Source: Desulfuromonadales bacterium (GTDB taxonomy: Bacteria; Desulfobacterota; Desulfuromonadia; Desulfuromonadales; JACZKF01). Taken from it: a DNA stretch of 17,587 bases. The number at the start of each line of letters is the position of its first letter. The first letter of the stretch is position 1. Below the pieces are notes generated by a model. The model was not told the origin of the DNA and made no database searches. It saw only the letters and a program-made list of their open reading frames with translations. The translations under genes and the position numbers were made by a program. The stretch lies in the NCBI GenBank assembly GCA_014860175.1, contig JACZKF010000523.1, positions 1-17,587 of the forward strand, written 5' to 3'. Below are positions 8,377 through 14,969 of this stretch, piece by piece.

Positions 8377-10004
8377 CCTGCTCCTCCAAGCTCCTTTTTC
8401 ACTGCATGCCATTGGCGATCCCGAACCTTGATCTTCGATCGGGATTTCAACAGTTCCAGATACGCCTGACGTTGCTGGTCGACCTTTTCCTGGATGAGTT
8501 TGGTGCGGATGCTGCCGGCCACCCGCTCCATCGGCAGCGGCTCTTCCGGGGTGCGGGAGATCAGGTGGACGATCACCCGGCTCCCCTGGGCAGTGAAGGG
8601 AGAGCTTGTCTCCCCGGCCGCGAGCTTGTCGATCACTGCCTTGATCGCCGGGTCGAGATGGTTGGCCGGCACTTCCTGGGGGGGAATGCTGCGGCCGAGC
8701 TTTTCGCGAACCGCCTTGGGGAAGTCTTTGCGAGAGACGACGTCGGCCCAGAGCTGATCAACCTCTCCCTGGGTGTCGTCGATGATGTAGAGCTTGACCA
8801 TCGCCGGCTGGGAGTAGCGCGAGAGGTTCTCCTCGAAATGCTGTCTGATCTCCGCTTCGGTGACGGTGGCCTGGGGAGTGAAGAGCCGCTGGGTGAGGGC
8901 CAGCGTCAGCCGGTGGGCGACATTGAAGTCGTACTCCCACTTGAACGGCTCTTTCTGCTCGTAGTGGCGGTCGAGCGACTCCCAGTTCGTCACGCTCTGG
9001 GCGATAATACCGGCGACCACCCGGCTCTTGAGCTCACGCGCCTTTTCCGCATCGAAAGAGGCGTGGGCGGCGTCCGGACGCTGCGCCATGTCGCGGTGGG
9101 CGATTATCATGAAATCCTTCTCGGTCACATTCTGCCGGTTGGTCGAGATGAGGATGGCATCGGTGAAGGAGTCTTCCGGGGCATTCAGATCGAGAGCTTC
9201 GATCCGTTCTTCTTCCACCTTGACCTCGTACTTGGCCTGCAGATCCTTCAGGAGCTGACTGGTCAGCGCGTTCTCCTGCTCTTTCCAGATTTCGCGGCGC
9301 ACCATCTCCTGCAGCTTGGCGAAATCATCGTCATCCCCCCCCTTCTGATCTTTCATGTGGTAAAGGACCACTCCTCCCTTGTGCTGCTCCGGGTCGGCGA
9401 TCTCACCTACCGAGAGCTTCTCGAAGATGCCGATCCATCCGGGGTCGATGCCGCTTGGACGCAGCCAGGTCTCCTGCCGGGAGGCCGGACCCCCGGTCTC
9501 GGTCTCCAACACCAGGAGCTGTTCCACCGTCAGCAGACCATCTTTCAGCTGCTGCCAGGCGGCTGCCGCCGTCTCTTCGTCTTTGAAGTGCAGGCGCTCG
9601 ATCAGCCACTGCGGGGTATAGATTTTTTCATAACGGGAATAAAGATCGGCGTCGGTTATCTTGATCTGGCTGTCGACAGCGTCGTACTTGAGCATCAGCA
9701 GGGTCCTCGACTGCAAAAAGACCCTGGTCTGGCGCTCGAAGGAGGGGTCGGCGGCCAGCTCCATTCGCTTCCCTTCGCGAACCAGGAGCAGCCAGTCGAC
9801 ATACGGGTCGACCGTTTTCGGCAGGGAGTCACCGCCGTCGTTCCAGAACCGCCACCAGCGCTTGAAATCCTCATTGCTGTAGCTGGTTCCGTCCATGGTA
9901 ACCAGGGTGTCGTCATTGCCGAACAACCAGGCCTCGGCCGACGAGGCCGGCATGAGGGTGGTGGTGCAGGCCAGAAGCATCAGAATCGGGAAGATACGTC
10001 GCAT
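8373..10004 (-). CDS. SurA/PpiC-like parvulin peptidyl-prolyl isomerase/chaperone
   Basis: A 543-residue exported protein. The N-terminus MRRIFPILMLLACTTTLMPA can be read as a Sec signal cleaved after ASSAEA, or as a short lipobox (MLLAC, Cys13). Residues about 35-130 are a helical SurA-like N-domain (MDGTSYSNEDFKRWW, DPYVDWLLLVREGKRM). Two parvulin-like regions follow: residues about 132-220 (ERLHFKDEETAAAAWQQLKDG, then KLSVGEIADPEQHKGGVVLY) and about 398-485 (VKLYIIDDTQGEVDQLW, then KLAAGETSSPFTAQGSRVIV), with a long charged helical linker. The family helps envelope proteins fold. Here the gene directly precedes and is coupled to the 26-heme gene, so folding or export of these cytochromes is the likely job. 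The parvulin active-site residues look degenerate, so chaperone action without isomerase activity is possible. Confidence 0.85.
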   Translation of the reverse strand: MRRIFPILMLLACTTTLMPASSAEAWLFGNDDTLVTMDGTSYSNEDFKRWWRFWNDGGDSLPKTVDPYVDWLLLVREGKRMELAADPSFERQTRVFLQSRTLLMLKYDAVDSQIKITDADLYSRYEKIYTPQWLIERLHFKDEETAAAAWQQLKDGLLTVEQLLVLETETGGPASRQETWLRPSGIDPGWIGIFEKLSVGEIADPEQHKGGVVLYHMKDQKGGDDDDFAKLQEMVRREIWKEQENALTSQLLKDLQAKYEVKVEEERIEALDLNAPEDSFTDAILISTNRQNVTEKDFMIIAHRDMAQRPDAAHASFDAEKARELKSRVVAGIIAQSVTNWESLDRHYEQKEPFKWEYDFNVAHRLTLALTQRLFTPQATVTEAEIRQHFEENLSRYSQPAMVKLYIIDDTQGEVDQLWADVVSRKDFPKAVREKLGRSIPPQEVPANHLDPAIKAVIDKLAAGETSSPFTAQGSRVIVHLISRTPEEPLPMERVAGSIRTKLIQEKVDQQRQAYLELLKSRSKIKVRDRQWHAVKKELGGAG

Positions 10005-10609
10005 TGTCTCAGCCCTTCTTTGAACCAGAGGTTGATAATTTCCCGGGCGACCTGCTGACTGAGGCCGGTGACCGTATGGAGTGTGCCGAAGTGCATTGCG
10101 GTGCGGTAGTCAGCTCCTTGCCGGCGATGGTAGGTGTTCCACAGGACATCGCCGTTTTTGCCGTCGCGAATCTGCAGGTTCACCGCCAGCACCGGGTTGA
10201 CTCCCATCTGTTCTCCAGGGTTTTCCCGCATTTCGAAAATGCTGCCGGTGACCAGCAGCTGGGCCTCGAGACGGCTGGCGAGCAGCCGAAGCTGCTCGGG
10301 GGTCGGCTCCTGCCCGGGCAGGATCCGCAACTGCTGGTAGACCTTCAGGATGTCCCCTTCCTGGGGGAGGTGGTAGTTGGTCGAGGTGCTGAACTGGGCC
10401 AGGAACACCTTATAGGCAATGCTGTCGGCGAGAGGGTAGTCGTCCTCGCTCACGAACGGCAGTACCGCCACCCGGCAGGTGGAGCCGGACGGCAGAGGGG
10501 CCATCTGCTGGTGATAGGGGAGGCGGCTGCCGGGTGAGAAAAACCCGCTGCATCCGCTCAGGAGAGCGAAGAACCCGATGGCCGCCAGATAGTGGGCTCG
10601 CCCAACCAT
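9980..10609 (-). CDS. Small lipoprotein with CsgG/LpoB-like fold
   Basis: A 209-residue lipoprotein. I chose the ATG at 10609 (MVGRAHYLAA), which has GAGG six bases upstream; lipobox LLSGC puts the lipid at Cys20. The body shows the pattern of CsgG/TolB-N/LpoB-type domains: a first strand 'CRVAVLPFVSEDDYPLADSI', a helix, 'DILKVYQQL...PTPEQLRLLASRLEAQLLVTGSIFEM' and 'NLQIRDGKNGDVLWNTYHRRQG', in which the GSI strand and the 'DG..GDVLW' turn are characteristic. Such proteins sit at the inner face of the outer membrane as secretion-pore components or as activators of envelope enzymes. The 3' end overlaps the parvulin gene by 25 bases, and the start lies 8 bases after the stop of the upstream gene. 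It has no transmembrane beta-hairpins I can identify, so a full CsgG pore is not supported. Confidence 0.82.
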   Translation of the reverse strand: MVGRAHYLAAIGFFALLSGCSGFFSPGSRLPYHQQMAPLPSGSTCRVAVLPFVSEDDYPLADSIAYKVFLAQFSTSTNYHLPQEGDILKVYQQLRILPGQEPTPEQLRLLASRLEAQLLVTGSIFEMRENPGEQMGVNPVLAVNLQIRDGKNGDVLWNTYHRRQGADYRTAMHFGTLHTVTGLSQQVAREIINLWFKEGLRQCDVSSRF

Positions 10610-10617
10610 ACTTTGCC

Positions 10618-12141
10618 TCAAAACTCATCCACCCATGTTTCGGATTTAGGAACGGCCTCTTCCCGCTTTTTCTCCGGTTGCTTCTTGCCGGCCTGCAGGA
10701 AGAGCTCATTCATGTCCCGTTTGGACTGATTTCCGAGGACATCTCGCAGCATCAAGTACCCTTGCAGGTCTGCGTCGTTGCCGCCCTCCGGAAGCTCGAT
10801 CCCGATCTGTCCCGGTAACTCCTCCCCCTCGGCCATCTTGATGATGCGCCCTTCCGTGGTCCACATCTCCAGACGCCAGAAGGCCAGTGGCACCTTACCC
10901 TGGTTCTCCAGGTCGACGACCACCTCCTGGCCGTTTTTCTCCAGGGCCATGGCCACGGCCGGCGCGCTTCGGTTCATCTCGACCCGGCGGCTGGCACTTG
11001 CCTTGTTTCCGGCTTCATCCCAGACTTCGAGGAGGACCTGGTACTCACCGTCCAGGACCGGAACCTCTGTGTTGCCGCGGCCCTGCCAAGCGAAAATCCC
11101 CGGCAGGTTCCCGGCCCCTTCGTCCGCTCCGACCAACTCCCCCGTCTGGTTGGAAAAGGCCAGGCGCCATCGTGCCAGAGGTTTGCGCACCAGCAATCGG
11201 GGGACGATGACCAGCTCCTTGCGAAAGACCGGGACCTCGGCATGCTGGCTGGTCCCGCGCAGTTCCAGCTCCAGAAGCGGCGGGGTGCCATCAACCAGAT
11301 AGCTGCCGAGCAGGGCCGTTTCGCTGCGGCCATAAATGGGCCACTCGAGCAGAAGGTTCACCGGAAAGCGGCCGTCCTTCTCCCCTGCGATCCAGGAAGC
11401 TTCGTAGGTTCTGCTATCCTCGCCGATAGTTGCCGCATGAATCTGCTCGTCGGCTTTGAAAAAGACCCGCGGCGACCGGTCTGCGGGCCAGTCGTTGCGC
11501 AGGCGGACCTTGGCGTGGACTTCGACGCCGGGGCGAAGATGGGCCGGCTGCAGGACGATCGAGTCGATATTGATGGCTGTTGCCCGCTGCATCTCATTGA
11601 TGGTCTCCCAGGGCCACTGCGAGACGATGTCGTCCAGGAAGAAGGGGTAGAGATCGGTGACGGTCTTAGGTTCACCGATGCCAAGGGGGCGGCGGCCGTC
11701 GGCAGTGCTGAAGTGGCCGACATACGACCAGACCGTGCGGCCATCGCTGGTACGTACAAGCTGTAATGTCATTCCCATGGACGGTGTCGGCCGTTCTTTC
11801 AACTGGCTGATAGTGCCGAGCAGGATGAAGGTCGCCCCCAGTTCTTCCCTGGCTCTGGAGATATGGAACGATTCCAGATGGCCGACGGTGCGGATGCGAT
11901 TGTTCGCCATGAAGGAGATGACGGTCTTCGGGCTCAGAATCTCATTGCCGCTCACGGCTAACCGCTCGGCCAGGATCTTGGTGAAGGGGAGATTGATTTC
12001 ATTTCTCCCTCGATTTAGTTCCTGCAGCGGAAAGACCGCGATCGGCGATAGAGATGCATTCACGAGGGACGTAAAACAGGTGGAAAAAAAGAGCAGAAGT
12101 CCAATTGTTTTCCACATTACAACCGTCCGTACAGATCTCAT
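10618..12141 (-). CDS. Exported CsgG-like protein with C-terminal Ig-like (FlgD-type) domains
   Basis: A 507-residue protein. The signal WKTIGLLLFFSTCFTSLVNA has no lipobox before SLSPIAV. Residues about 31-145 match the small CsgG/LpoB-like neighbours: a first strand (SPIAVFPLQEL), 'PFTKILAERLAVSGNEIL', 'REELGATFILLGTISQL' and 'LQLVRTSDGRTVWSYVG'. Residues about 193-290 look like a first beta-sandwich ('GVEVHAKVRLRNDWPA', 'WPIYGRSETALLGSYLVDG'). Residues about 318-390 are a FlgD-type Ig-like domain ('LARWRLAFSNQTGELV', 'PVLDGEYQVLLEVWDEAGNKA'). Residues 393-470 look like a further sandwich, and the tail is Lys/Glu-rich. The ATG at 12141 has only a weak ribosome site; the ATG at 12117 (MWKTIGLL) is the alternative. 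A periplasmic adaptor joining an outer-membrane assembly factor to exported partners is inferred. I know no characterised protein with exactly this layout. Confidence 0.82.
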   Translation of the reverse strand: MRSVRTVVMWKTIGLLLFFSTCFTSLVNASLSPIAVFPLQELNRGRNEINLPFTKILAERLAVSGNEILSPKTVISFMANNRIRTVGHLESFHISRAREELGATFILLGTISQLKERPTPSMGMTLQLVRTSDGRTVWSYVGHFSTADGRRPLGIGEPKTVTDLYPFFLDDIVSQWPWETINEMQRATAINIDSIVLQPAHLRPGVEVHAKVRLRNDWPADRSPRVFFKADEQIHAATIGEDSRTYEASWIAGEKDGRFPVNLLLEWPIYGRSETALLGSYLVDGTPPLLELELRGTSQHAEVPVFRKELVIVPRLLVRKPLARWRLAFSNQTGELVGADEGAGNLPGIFAWQGRGNTEVPVLDGEYQVLLEVWDEAGNKASASRRVEMNRSAPAVAMALEKNGQEVVVDLENQGKVPLAFWRLEMWTTEGRIIKMAEGEELPGQIGIELPEGGNDADLQGYLMLRDVLGNQSKRDMNELFLQAGKKQPEKKREEAVPKSETWVDEF

Positions 12142-12166
12142 GGCCCCTGCTCATGCCTTCGTTTCC

Positions 12167-12748
12167 TCACCGAATCGTCACCAGCATTTTGCTGACCAGA
12201 TCCAGAGTGACCTGAAAAGAGTTCTTCGGCGTCACACCAAAGAGGCGATCCATCAGGGAATAGCCGCTCCCCCGTCCACTCGATTGCCAAAGGACGGAGC
12301 CTGATTCGGCATCGATCAACCGCAACGTCAGGGAGATTTCCGGGTAGACAGCGCCCCCGGTTCGGGCGTCAGCAGCCTGCTCCACCGACCCAAGGAGGAA
12401 GGCCTGGGTCTCGAGACGCTGTCCGAGCCGGCGCAGTGTGGGGCCGTCGATGGGAGTACCCGGTTCGATCGCCTCGGTCCGTAAGGTGCTGTCGACTCGC
12501 CCTTTATCCACTACATTGAAGAGACCGGAGGCCAGCACCTGGGTCATGATGATCTCACGGGTCCGCTGGGCAGCCCCGGCTCCCCCTCCCAGATTTTCGA
12601 AGGGGAGAACGGCCACATTCTGGATATAGGAGAGGTCGACCTCCTTCCGCATGAATGATTTGGTCTGGTTGCGGGCGCTGCACCCCGCGAGGAGGAGCAG
12701 CACGATTACGGATGCCAGCAGCAGTTGAGCGATATTTCTCTTTCCCAT
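12167..12748 (-). CDS. CsgG/LpoB-like lipoprotein, first gene of the cytochrome operon
   Basis: A 193-residue lipoprotein. I chose the ATG at 12748 (MGKRNIAQLL) because it gives a compact signal with lipobox LLLLAGC (lipid Cys23) and follows an AGGGAC ribosome-site-like stretch; ATGs at 12775 and 12769 are in frame. The mature domain reads 'YIQNVAVLPFENLGGGAGAAQRT', 'IIMTQVLASGLFNVVDKGRV', 'LRRLGQRLETQAFLLGSVEQ' and 'EISLTLRLIDAESGSVLWQSSG'. This is the best match in the window to the CsgG/GNA1162/LpoB type: VAVLPFEN, a GSV strand and D.ESG..LW. It ends in an amphipathic helix (VTLDLVSKMLVTIR). As the promoter-proximal gene it would be made first. Its family is known from curli secretion and from activation of peptidoglycan synthases; which role applies here cannot be told from sequence alone. 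Confidence 0.87.
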   Translation of the reverse strand: MGKRNIAQLLLASVIVLLLLAGCSARNQTKSFMRKEVDLSYIQNVAVLPFENLGGGAGAAQRTREIIMTQVLASGLFNVVDKGRVDSTLRTEAIEPGTPIDGPTLRRLGQRLETQAFLLGSVEQAADARTGGAVYPEISLTLRLIDAESGSVLWQSSGRGSGYSLMDRLFGVTPKNSFQVTLDLVSKMLVTIR

Positions 12749-12836
12749 CTCGTCCCTACTTTCACTCATGGGCATGTCCCCGATTGCACTCTTATCGATG
12801 TCCTGGATGATTAATGGGAATAAATTTCGCCTAGGA

Positions 12837-12864
12837 ATAATAGAACCGGCAAAGAGCTTGTCAA
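12837..12864 (-). promoter_or_regulatory. Sigma-70-type promoter of the cytochrome operon
   Basis: Read on the minus strand, a perfect -35 TTGACA (12864-12859) is followed by a 16-base spacer and TATTAT (12842-12837), a five-of-six match to the -10 consensus. Transcription would start near 12830, leaving a leader of roughly 80 bases before the ATG at 12748. No equally good promoter was seen elsewhere between the two divergent genes for this direction. Confidence 0.72.
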
Positions 12865-12894
12865 ACTTTAGGACGACTCTAATCTAAACTTTAG
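12863..12894 (-). repeat. Direct repeat CTAAAGTTT, candidate operator at the operon promoter
   Basis: On the minus strand CTAAAGTTT occurs at 12894-12886 and again at 12871-12863, a 23-bp period, about two helical turns. The second copy runs into the TTGACA -35 box; the first is part of the perfect palindrome CTAAAGTTTAG. This layout suits an activator or repressor binding next to RNA polymerase. The regulator is unknown. Confidence 0.45.
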
Positions 12895-13211
12895 TGGCCA
12901 GAATGATTATCTTTTTGCACTTGGAGGGAGGAAGGCAAGGGGGGGAAGGTTTTGGGATTATAGAATTTTTATCTCAATTGCAGGTATCAGCTTTGGAGGT
13001 GAGTTAAAAACCACAAATGCGCGGAAAATTCGAATATTTAGATAACGGAAAGCGGGTGATTTGCAAAAAGATTTTTCTTGCCCACATTAGTCAAAAATTG
13101 CCATCAAGTAAGAAGAAAAAAACAGCCGAAGTATCTATCACGTAAATAAAAAATATCAATTCCTTATAAAATTTTGGAAATTTCAATTTAAATTATTTTT
13201 GGATTTAGCAG
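12895..13211. other. AT-rich divergent intergenic DNA without a recognised gene
   Basis: This stretch is markedly richer in A and T than the flanking coding DNA and contains several A- and T-tracts, such as GCAAAAAGATTTTTCTTGC near 13063 and A-runs near 13116 and 13147. I see no convincing ORF, no hairpin terminator and no RNA gene in it. The 9-mer ATCTCAATT occurs at about 12971 and about 13227. Curved DNA or a target for an AT-binding protein such as the MucR homologue encoded nearby is possible but unproven. Confidence 0.6.
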
Positions 13212-13239
13212 TTGACATTAAATACATCTCAATTAAAGT
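13212..13239 (+). promoter_or_regulatory. Probable promoter for the riboswitch transcript
   Basis: A perfect TTGACA (13212-13217) is followed after 16 bases by TAAAGT (13234-13239), a weak four-of-six -10. Transcription would start near 13246, just upstream of the riboswitch closing stem. The -10 overlaps TAAAGTTTG (13234-13242), which resembles the CTAAAGTTT repeats at the divergent operon promoter. Confidence 0.5.
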
Positions 13240-13267
13240 TTGCACTGGAAAAAAGCACCATAAATGA

Positions 13268-13354
13268 CTTTTCCATTAAGGGCAAACCCAGGGCAACCTG
13301 GAGACGCAAAGCCGCGGGTCCTCACCAGGGGACGGCCGGGCCGCAGAGGAAAAG
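13268..13354 (+). promoter_or_regulatory. Cyclic-di-GMP-I (GEMM) riboswitch aptamer
   Basis: The conserved GEMM core is visible: GGGCAAAC (13280-13287), a helix CCAGG/CCTGG closed by the GNRA tetraloop GCAA (13293-13296), GACGCAAAGCC (13303-13313), a second arm built from CGG/CCG and GTCC/GGAC, and GGCCGGG leading to the 3' side. An outer stem CTTTTCC (13268-13274) pairs perfectly with GGAAAAG (13348-13354) and closes the element. The class binds c-di-GMP, and some Geobacter-type members prefer 3',3'-cGAMP. By hand alignment the specificity position (equivalent to G20 of the Vibrio Vc2 aptamer) is G13281, which favours c-di-GMP. It lies about 110 bases upstream of the transposase-like gene and probably controls the three-gene plus-strand transcript. 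Confidence 0.88.
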
Positions 13355-13380
13355 ATGACCATAGGCCAATTTACTATCTG

Positions 13381-13416
13381 CGTCGCTTCTTCTATCAGGG
13401 GTGGCGATTTGTTTTT
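13381..13416 (+). terminator. Putative intrinsic terminator of the riboswitch expression platform
   Basis: The segment CGTCGCTTC (13381-13389) can pair with GGGGTGGCG (13398-13406), nine pairs including four G-U, with an eight-base loop. It is followed at once by ATTTGTTTTT. It lies 26 bases after the aptamer and before the start codon at 13462, as expected for transcriptional control by ligand. The stem is only moderately stable, and no clear antiterminator was worked out. Confidence 0.5.
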
Positions 13417-13461
13417 AGGGAGTGTCAACGCGCATTAGAGAGCCAAGTTCTGGGGGGAAGT

Positions 13462-14247
13462 ATGGACCCGCAAGAGAAGCTCATCGAATCGGAAGAAAAG
13501 GCAACGCGTTATCTGGCCCGGTTCTGCTGGCGCAATCAGCGCCGGTTCTGTCCCCGCTGTGAAAAGAAACGCCCCTACCGGTTGGCCGATGGCCGATTCC
13601 GATGCCGGGAATGCGGGTACACCTTTCACGACTTCTCCGGACGCTGGATCAACCGGGGCAATCTCAGCTACCGCCACTGGCTCACCGTCTTCGCCCTGTT
13701 CGAGCAGGAACTCTCCATCCGGGAAATCGCCCACCGCCTGCAAGTCTCCTACAACACCGCCTACAAAGCCATCACCACGGTTCGCCTGGCCATTATTGAC
13801 CACTGTCTCGATCGACTGGTCTGGCTGGGTCCCGACGGCGATCAGTTGGACCGGATCCTCGGCCAGGAGATGGTCTTCGGCATCCTGCATCGGGACGACC
13901 AGGTCAGTATCGTGCCGATCCCTGGACTGACCCCGGCCCAGTTGTTCGGCATGGAATTGCGGATGGTCCGGCGGGGCAATATCATCTACTCCGACAGTTA
14001 TGAGGATTATGCCTCTCTGGTCTTTTTCTGCCGCGAAGTGGATCAGGAATATCGCTTCTCCCGAGCCGGAGTGGTCAACGGCTTGACCTGTTTCTGGCGG
14101 TTTTTACGCAAGCGCATCAACCGGAAGATCACCTCGGAGAAGTTTCCGCTTTTCCTGAAGGAGATGGAGTTCCGCTACAACTATCGCGGAAAGGAGCTAT
14201 CGCCCATCTTATCCGAGTATCTATGTGATTTCGAACCGGGTCGTTGA
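13462..14247 (+). CDS. IS1595/ISXO2-like transposase-derived protein, possibly domesticated regulator
   Basis: A 261-residue protein starting at the ATG at 13462 behind GGGGGAAGT; the open frame upstream is riboswitch RNA. Residues 30-51 are a zinc ribbon (C30, C33, C48, C51: CPRC...CREC) as in IS1595-type transposases. Residues about 83-108 form an HTH (LSIREIAHRLQVSYNTAYKAI). Residues about 136-250 follow the ISXO2-like fold: 'MVFGILHRDDQVSIVPI', 'IIYSDSYEDYASLVF' (D178), 'VVNGLTCFWRFLRKRI' and 'FLKEMEFRYNYRGKEL'. In the usual NGxExFW motif the Glu is Thr209 here. No terminal inverted repeats or target duplications were noticed, and the gene is followed after 18 bases by a histidine kinase. 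Riboswitch control, two-component neighbours and the altered motif suggest exaptation as a DNA-binding regulator; an ordinary transposase remnant is the alternative. Confidence 0.8.
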   Translation: MDPQEKLIESEEKATRYLARFCWRNQRRFCPRCEKKRPYRLADGRFRCRECGYTFHDFSGRWINRGNLSYRHWLTVFALFEQELSIREIAHRLQVSYNTAYKAITTVRLAIIDHCLDRLVWLGPDGDQLDRILGQEMVFGILHRDDQVSIVPIPGLTPAQLFGMELRMVRRGNIIYSDSYEDYASLVFFCREVDQEYRFSRAGVVNGLTCFWRFLRKRINRKITSEKFPLFLKEMEFRYNYRGKELSPILSEYLCDFEPGR

Positions 14248-14265
14248 ATGTTGGAGGGGGAGAGT

Positions 14266-14958
14266 ATGGAACAAACAGTAGAGGCGCTGATGGATGCTCC
14301 GGAGCGAAAGATCAATGAATTCTGTTGTTCTCTGGTCCACGATCTGAAGATCCCGTTGACCCAGATCAGCCTTTCGGTTCAGCTGCTGCAGCAGCAGGCA
14401 GCTACGGAGGGAACCAACGGCCAGTTGCTGACCAATATTGCCAACGCCTGCCAGCGGCTGTCGACCCAGGTCGAATCGATCCGGACGCTTTTCCACTGCC
14501 CGGAAGAAGCAATGCACCCCCAACTCATCGATTTGACGCAGCTGGCGCAGCAGGTGGTTCAGGATCTCGGCAGCTGCACATTGCGGGTCGTTCCTACCTT
14601 TGTGATCCACAAAGGTCTGACCGCGACGGGCGATCCGCAGTTGCTGCGCCTGGTCCTGATCAACTTGTTGGAAAATGCCTGGAAGTTTTCGGTCCACCAG
14701 ACCAGCCCGCGCATTGAATTCGGCCAAGCCGTCGACCGCAACGGCCGGCAGTTTTTCGTCCGCGACAACGGACCAGGACTGGCGGCCAGCGATTTAGATC
14801 AATTATTCAATCCCTTTTGCCGTCTGCCGGCCGATCAGGGGAGCGCCGGTACCGGCATCGGTCTTTTCCTGGTGCGGCGCATCATCGAGCTGCACGGCGG
14901 GCGAATCTGGGGGGAAAGCGAAGAGGGGGGAGCGAAGTTCTGCTTCACTCTCCCATAG
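14266..14958 (+). CDS. Soluble sensor-less histidine kinase
   Basis: A 230-residue kinase core. I chose the ATG at 14266, preceded by GGAGGGGGAGAGT. It has no membrane segment and no PAS, GAF or HAMP domain; only about 18 residues precede the dimerisation helix. Visible boxes are the H-box SLVHDLKIPLTQI with phospho-acceptor His25, the N-box LLENAWKFS with Asn137, the G1 box VRDNGPGLA (Asp167) and the G2 box GTGIGLFLV (195-203), ending in the standard 'GGRIWGESEEGGAKFCFTLP' strand. All residues needed for ATP binding and autophosphorylation appear intact. Input must therefore come from a partner protein. It lies 18 bases after the transposase-like gene and 11 bases before a receiver gene, so all three are probably co-transcribed under the riboswitch. 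Confidence 0.93.
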   Translation: MEQTVEALMDAPERKINEFCCSLVHDLKIPLTQISLSVQLLQQQAATEGTNGQLLTNIANACQRLSTQVESIRTLFHCPEEAMHPQLIDLTQLAQQVVQDLGSCTLRVVPTFVIHKGLTATGDPQLLRLVLINLLENAWKFSVHQTSPRIEFGQAVDRNGRQFFVRDNGPGLAASDLDQLFNPFCRLPADQGSAGTGIGLFLVRRIIELHGGRIWGESEEGGAKFCFTLP

Positions 14959-14969
14959 GGGGATGATCC

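Noticed and set aside
6607..8469. Long plus-strand open frame antisense to the 26-heme gene
   Set aside because: The minus-strand frame has 26 CXXCH motifs, a lipobox and a ribosome site. The plus-strand frame is low-complexity Ala/Gly/Val/Arg-rich sequence expected from the complement of GC-rich heme repeats.
8319..10058. Plus-strand open frame of about 580 codons over the parvulin gene
   Set aside because: The minus strand encodes a coherent parvulin with overlaps to both neighbours; the opposite frame has no recognisable domain.
12776..13267. CRISPR array or other short tandem repeats in the AT-rich intergenic region
   Set aside because: Only isolated short repeats (ATCTCAATT, AAACTTTAG) are present, without regular spacer structure.
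13462..14247. Complete insertion sequence around the transposase-like gene
   Set aside because: I found no convincing terminal inverted repeats or target duplication on either side by eye; the upstream side is a riboswitch and the downstream side is a kinase gene.
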